A DNA stretch of 8,107 nt, from contig JAGZLR010000075.1 in the NCBI GenBank assembly GCA_018364635.1, positions 1 to 8,107 of the forward strand, written 5' to 3'. Source of the stretch: Clostridiales bacterium (GTDB taxonomy: Bacteria > Bacillota > Clostridia > Lachnospirales > Anaerotignaceae). A program made the position numbers and the translations under genes. Under the pieces are notes generated by a model. The model did no database searches, had not been told where the DNA came from, and saw only the letters and a program-made list of their open reading frames with translations. Positions 6,092 to 8,107 of the stretch are shown one piece after another. Every line of letters starts with the position of its first letter. Positions within the stretch are counted from its first letter, which is position 1.

Positions 6092-6097
6092 TAGAAT
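6092..6097 (+). promoter_or_regulatory. Possible -10 box for the orphan small gene
   Basis: TAGAAT matches five of six bases of the -10 consensus and follows a T-rich stretch (6061-6079) that includes a poor -35 candidate, TTGTTC, at 6067-6072 with a 19-bp spacer. A terminator upstream and a separate small gene downstream imply that a promoter is needed here, but the sequence match is weak. Confidence 0.3.
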
Positions 6098-6157
6098 ACA
6101 TATAAGAAGTTAAGGAAAAGAATCATTCAACTTTTTACAGAAGGTGGGGGTTTACGT

Positions 6158-6295
6158 ATGAAAGATGATGTTGTAATTTATATGGCGGTAAAAATGGCAG
6201 CAAGTGCATTGCTTTCCAATACGGAGGACTCCGCCTTAGACCAAAAACTAATGGCGGCAAGTGCGTTGGAAGCGGCAAAGAAGTTGAGTGCTTAA
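6158..6295 (+). CDS. Orphan 45-residue alanine-rich small protein with internal repeat
   Basis: The frame starts at ATG 6158, eight or more bases after a purine-rich ribosome binding site AAGGTGGGG (6141-6149), and ends at TAA 6293-6295. The product begins MKDDVVIYMAVKMAASALL and continues through an acidic linker to a second helix-like segment rich in Ala, Leu and Lys. MAASAL occurs twice (13-18 and 32-37). The matching DNA (6194-6211 and 6251-6268) is identical at 16 of 18 bases, and both differences are synonymous third positions (GCA to GCG), which argues for translation. It has no signal peptide or clear membrane helix; an amphipathic helical hairpin is plausible. I do not recognise a family and assign no function. 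It is a separate transcription unit with terminators on both sides, between hsp20 and glmM. Confidence 0.7.
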   Translation: MKDDVVIYMAVKMAASALLSNTEDSALDQKLMAASALEAAKKLSA

Positions 6296-6302
6296 TTGTT
6301 AT

Positions 6303-6333
6303 AAAAAAGCTGTGGGAAACCACAGCTTTTTTT
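6303..6333 (+). terminator. Intrinsic terminator of the orphan small gene
   Basis: GCTGTGG (6309-6315) pairs with CCACAGC (6320-6326) around a GAAA tetraloop of the stable GNRA type. A six-base A run precedes it and seven T (6327-6333) follow. It starts eight bases after the stop of the small gene. Confidence 0.92.
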
Positions 6334-6437
6334 CTTTGGCAGTTCAGTAGATTTAGGGAAACTTGTTTTTATGGACGAAAGTAGGCATAGTATGATTTCT
6401 CTTAAAATAGTCTATAGAAAGAAAAAGTAAAATATAT

Positions 6438-6466
6438 TTGTGTTTTGTGCTAATTTAGTGTAAAAT
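6438..6466 (+). promoter_or_regulatory. Probable sigma-A promoter of glmM
   Basis: TTGTGT (6438-6443) and TAAAAT (6461-6466) are 17 bases apart; the -10 matches five of six bases and the -35 has the key TTG. Initiation near 6473 gives a leader of about 37 nt. The rest of the 176-base gap before glmM is AT-rich and holds nothing else I can identify. Confidence 0.55.
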
Positions 6467-6509
6467 CATCCTGTATATAGAATGATGAAAAGAAGGGAAG
6501 TTTGAATAG

Positions 6510-7862
6510 ATGGGGAAGTATTTTGGAACCGACGGATTCAGAGGAGAAGCAAATGTGACTCTTACTGTAAAGCATGCGTTTCAGGTAGGACAGTTTTTAG
6601 GCTGGTATTATGGCAGGGAGAAAGATGAGGAGCCTTGTCGTGTTGTTATTGGCAAAGATACTAGACGTTCCAGCTACATGTTTGAATATGCACTAGTTGC
6701 TGGACTGACTTCCGTTGGTGCCGACGCCTATCTTTTGCATGTAACGACAACTCCAAGTGTTTCTTATATTGCCAAATCAGACGATTTTGACTGCGGCATT
6801 ATGATCTCTGCTAGCCATAATCCATTTTATGATAACGGAATCAAGCTGATTAACCGAAAAGGCGAAAAGATGGAAGAGGAAGTAATACTGAAAGTTGAGG
6901 ATTATTTAGATGGGAAGCTAGCAGAAATCCCCCTTGCCAAGCGGGAAGCTATTGGACGTACTGTAGATTACTCTGCTGGAAGAAATCGATATATCGGTTA
7001 TCTGATTTCTCTTGCAACCCGTTCCTATAAAAATATGCGAGTAGGCTTAGACTGTGCCAATGGCAGTGCTTGGATGATTGCTAAAAGTGTTTTTGACGCT
7101 TTAGGCGCAAAGACTTATGTGATTCATGCTGAGCCTGATGGGACAAATATCAATATGAACTGCGGTTCTACCCATATTGAACAGTTACAGCAGTTTGTAA
7201 GGGAAAAGCAGTTGGATGTGGGTTTTGCCTTTGATGGCGATGCGGATCGTTGCATCGCAGTGGACGAATTGGGAAATGTAATTAATGGAGATTTGATCCT
7301 CTACATTTACGGTAGATATTTGAAAGAGAGAGGTAAACTTTTAAATAATACAGTTGTGACAACAGTCATGTCAAATTTTGGGCTATACAAAGCGTTTGAT
7401 GCTATTGATGTTCAGTATGAAAAGACAAAAGTTGGCGACAAATATGTCTATGAAAATATGATGCGTAACGGCCATAGAATTGGTGGAGAGCAGTCTGGAC
7501 ATATTATTTTCAGCAAATATGCCACAACAGGGGATGGTGTTTTAACTGCCATTAAGATAATGGAGGTTATTTTGGAGCGTAAGACAACATTAAGCCGTCT
7601 TGCAGAGCCGGTTAGTATTTATCCTCAGACATTAAAAAATATACGAGTGAAAAATAAACCTTTAGCGCAGCAGGATCCTATCGTACAGAAAAAAATTGAA
7701 GAAATTAGTAAGCGGTTAGGGGAAAATGGAAGGATTCTTGTGCGGGAAAGTGGTACAGAACCTGTGATCCGAGTTATGGTAGAGGCAGAAAGCCAAGAGA
7801 TCTGCGATCAATATGTAGATGAGGTGATACAAGTAATTGAAGCACAAGGGCATGGCGCTTGA
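6510..7862 (+). CDS. glmM: Phosphoglucosamine mutase
   Basis: The 450-residue enzyme converts glucosamine-6-phosphate to glucosamine-1-phosphate, a cytoplasmic step towards UDP-GlcNAc for peptidoglycan. All four active-site loops of the alpha-D-phosphohexomutase family are present: ISASHNP (99-105) with the phosphoserine at Ser102, the same number as in E. coli GlmM; the metal loop FDGDADR (241-247); the sugar loop GGEQSGH (325-331); and the phosphate-binding loop RESGTEP (412-418). The GEQSG form and normal length favour GlmM over ManB/Pgm-type mutases. The N-terminus reads FGTDGFRGEAN where many GlmM proteins have FGTDGVRGxAN, suggesting a divergent clostridial branch. AAGGGAAG (6493-6500) lies nine bases before the ATG. 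The usual partners cdaA, cdaR/ybbR and glmS are not adjacent. It is transcribed alone and ends at a strong terminator. Confidence 0.92.
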   Translation: MGKYFGTDGFRGEANVTLTVKHAFQVGQFLGWYYGREKDEEPCRVVIGKDTRRSSYMFEYALVAGLTSVGADAYLLHVTTTPSVSYIAKSDDFDCGIMISASHNPFYDNGIKLINRKGEKMEEEVILKVEDYLDGKLAEIPLAKREAIGRTVDYSAGRNRYIGYLISLATRSYKNMRVGLDCANGSAWMIAKSVFDALGAKTYVIHAEPDGTNINMNCGSTHIEQLQQFVREKQLDVGFAFDGDADRCIAVDELGNVINGDLILYIYGRYLKERGKLLNNTVVTTVMSNFGLYKAFDAIDVQYEKTKVGDKYVYENMMRNGHRIGGEQSGHIIFSKYATTGDGVLTAIKIMEVILERKTTLSRLAEPVSIYPQTLKNIRVKNKPLAQQDPIVQKKIEEISKRLGENGRILVRESGTEPVIRVMVEAESQEICDQYVDEVIQVIEAQGHGA

Positions 7863-7911
7863 TAGTACATGAATTGGCTTTAGAGAAAAAAATAGATAAA
7901 TTTTTTACAAC

Positions 7912-7937
7912 AAAAAGCCGGTATATACCGGCTTTTT
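7912..7937. terminator. Bidirectional terminator between glmM and a convergent gene
   Basis: AAAAAGCCGGT (7912-7922) pairs with ACCGGCTTTTT (7927-7937) around an ATAT loop, and the T run continues to 7938. The A5/T5 flanks make it functional on both strands, as expected between glmM and the converging minus-strand gene whose stop is at 7959. Confidence 0.92.
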
Positions 7938-7958
7938 TATTTTTTTACAAAAGTTTTC

Positions 7959-8107
7959 TTAGTTTCTTAATGGAATATTGACTTCAATCGTTCCAGCTGC
8001 ATATGGTGCAATTACATATGGATCATAGAAAAATGTTACGCCATCATTTGTCAGATAATACTTGGCGTCAGAAATCTTTAATTCATCAGCAGAAATAAGG
8101 AACCCTT
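7959..8107 (-). CDS. C-terminus of a DUF3298/RsiV-like protein (5' part outside window)
   Basis: On the minus strand an open frame enters from the right edge and ends at a TAA read from 7961-7959. The 48 visible residues include YYLTNDGVTFFYDPYVIAPY and AAGTIEVNIP. This matches the pattern I know from the C-terminal end of DUF3298, in which a predicted strand with YLTxxGxxFxYxPYxIAPYAAG precedes a closing IP-containing strand. The domain occurs in extracytoplasmic proteins of Firmicutes such as the anti-sigma factor RsiV and the deacetylase PdaC. Which of these types this is cannot be said, because the N-terminal part, any membrane anchor and any catalytic domain lie beyond the window. It converges on glmM and shares its terminator. 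Confidence 0.72.
   Translation of the reverse strand, partial: GFLISADELKISDAKYYLTNDGVTFFYDPYVIAPYAAGTIEVNIPLRN

Noticed and set aside
6135..6323. Minus-strand open frame of 62 codons covering the orphan small gene
   Set aside because: The plus-strand reading has a ribosome binding site, an adjacent terminator and synonymous differences in its repeat. The antisense frame runs through the terminator stem and has none of these.
6371..6430. Tiny plus-strand frame MDESRHSMISLKIVYRKKK upstream of glmM
   Set aside because: No ribosome binding site precedes the ATG (the upstream bases are a T run), and the 19-residue product has no support.

Overview
The window looks like chromosome from a low-GC Gram-positive anaerobe of the Clostridia, most probably a Lachnospiraceae-type bacterium. 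The signs are strong AGGAGG-type ribosome binding sites, sigma-A promoters (two with perfect TTGACA-17-TATAAT), U-tailed intrinsic terminators, AT-rich intergenic DNA, and protein families typical of gut clostridia. This assignment is an inference from sequence style; there is no rRNA or marker comparison behind it. Everything is on the + strand except a partial gene at the right edge.

Layout: (1) The last 15 codons of an unidentified gene and its terminator (1-79). (2) An RmlD-type sugar-nucleotide reductase whose stop codon abuts the start of a DAACS-family (glutamate/aspartate/dicarboxylate:cation) symporter (160-2307). (3) A two-gene unit with an extended -10 promoter: an aldo-keto reductase carrying a C-terminal double [4Fe-4S] domain, then a small VanZ-like membrane protein (2387-3919). 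(4) An RlmI-like class I SAM methyltransferase, whose perfect-consensus promoter overlaps the vanZ-like stop codon (3975-4835). (5) A terminator hairpin followed four bases later by the ribosome binding site of a MutT/NUDIX hydrolase (4895-5371). (6) An hsp20 small heat-shock gene with a perfect-consensus promoter, an overlapping CIRCE-like operator and a leader rich in hairpins (5433-6037). (7) A 45-codon orphan small gene with its own terminator (6158-6333). (8) glmM, phosphoglucosamine mutase (6510-7862), ending at a bidirectional terminator shared with a convergent minus-strand gene that encodes a DUF3298/RsiV-like C-terminus.

The genes are mostly conserved housekeeping or stress functions in short transcription units: acidic solute uptake, redox metabolism, RNA modification, nucleotide sanitation, protein protection and cell-wall precursor synthesis. 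I see no mobile element, CRISPR array, tRNA, rRNA or riboswitch. No obvious new multi-gene system is present. The points most worth a second look are the orphan small gene with an internal duplication, the regulatory architecture of hsp20, the terminator placed in front of the NUDIX gene, and glmM lying outside its usual cdaA-cdaR-glmM setting.
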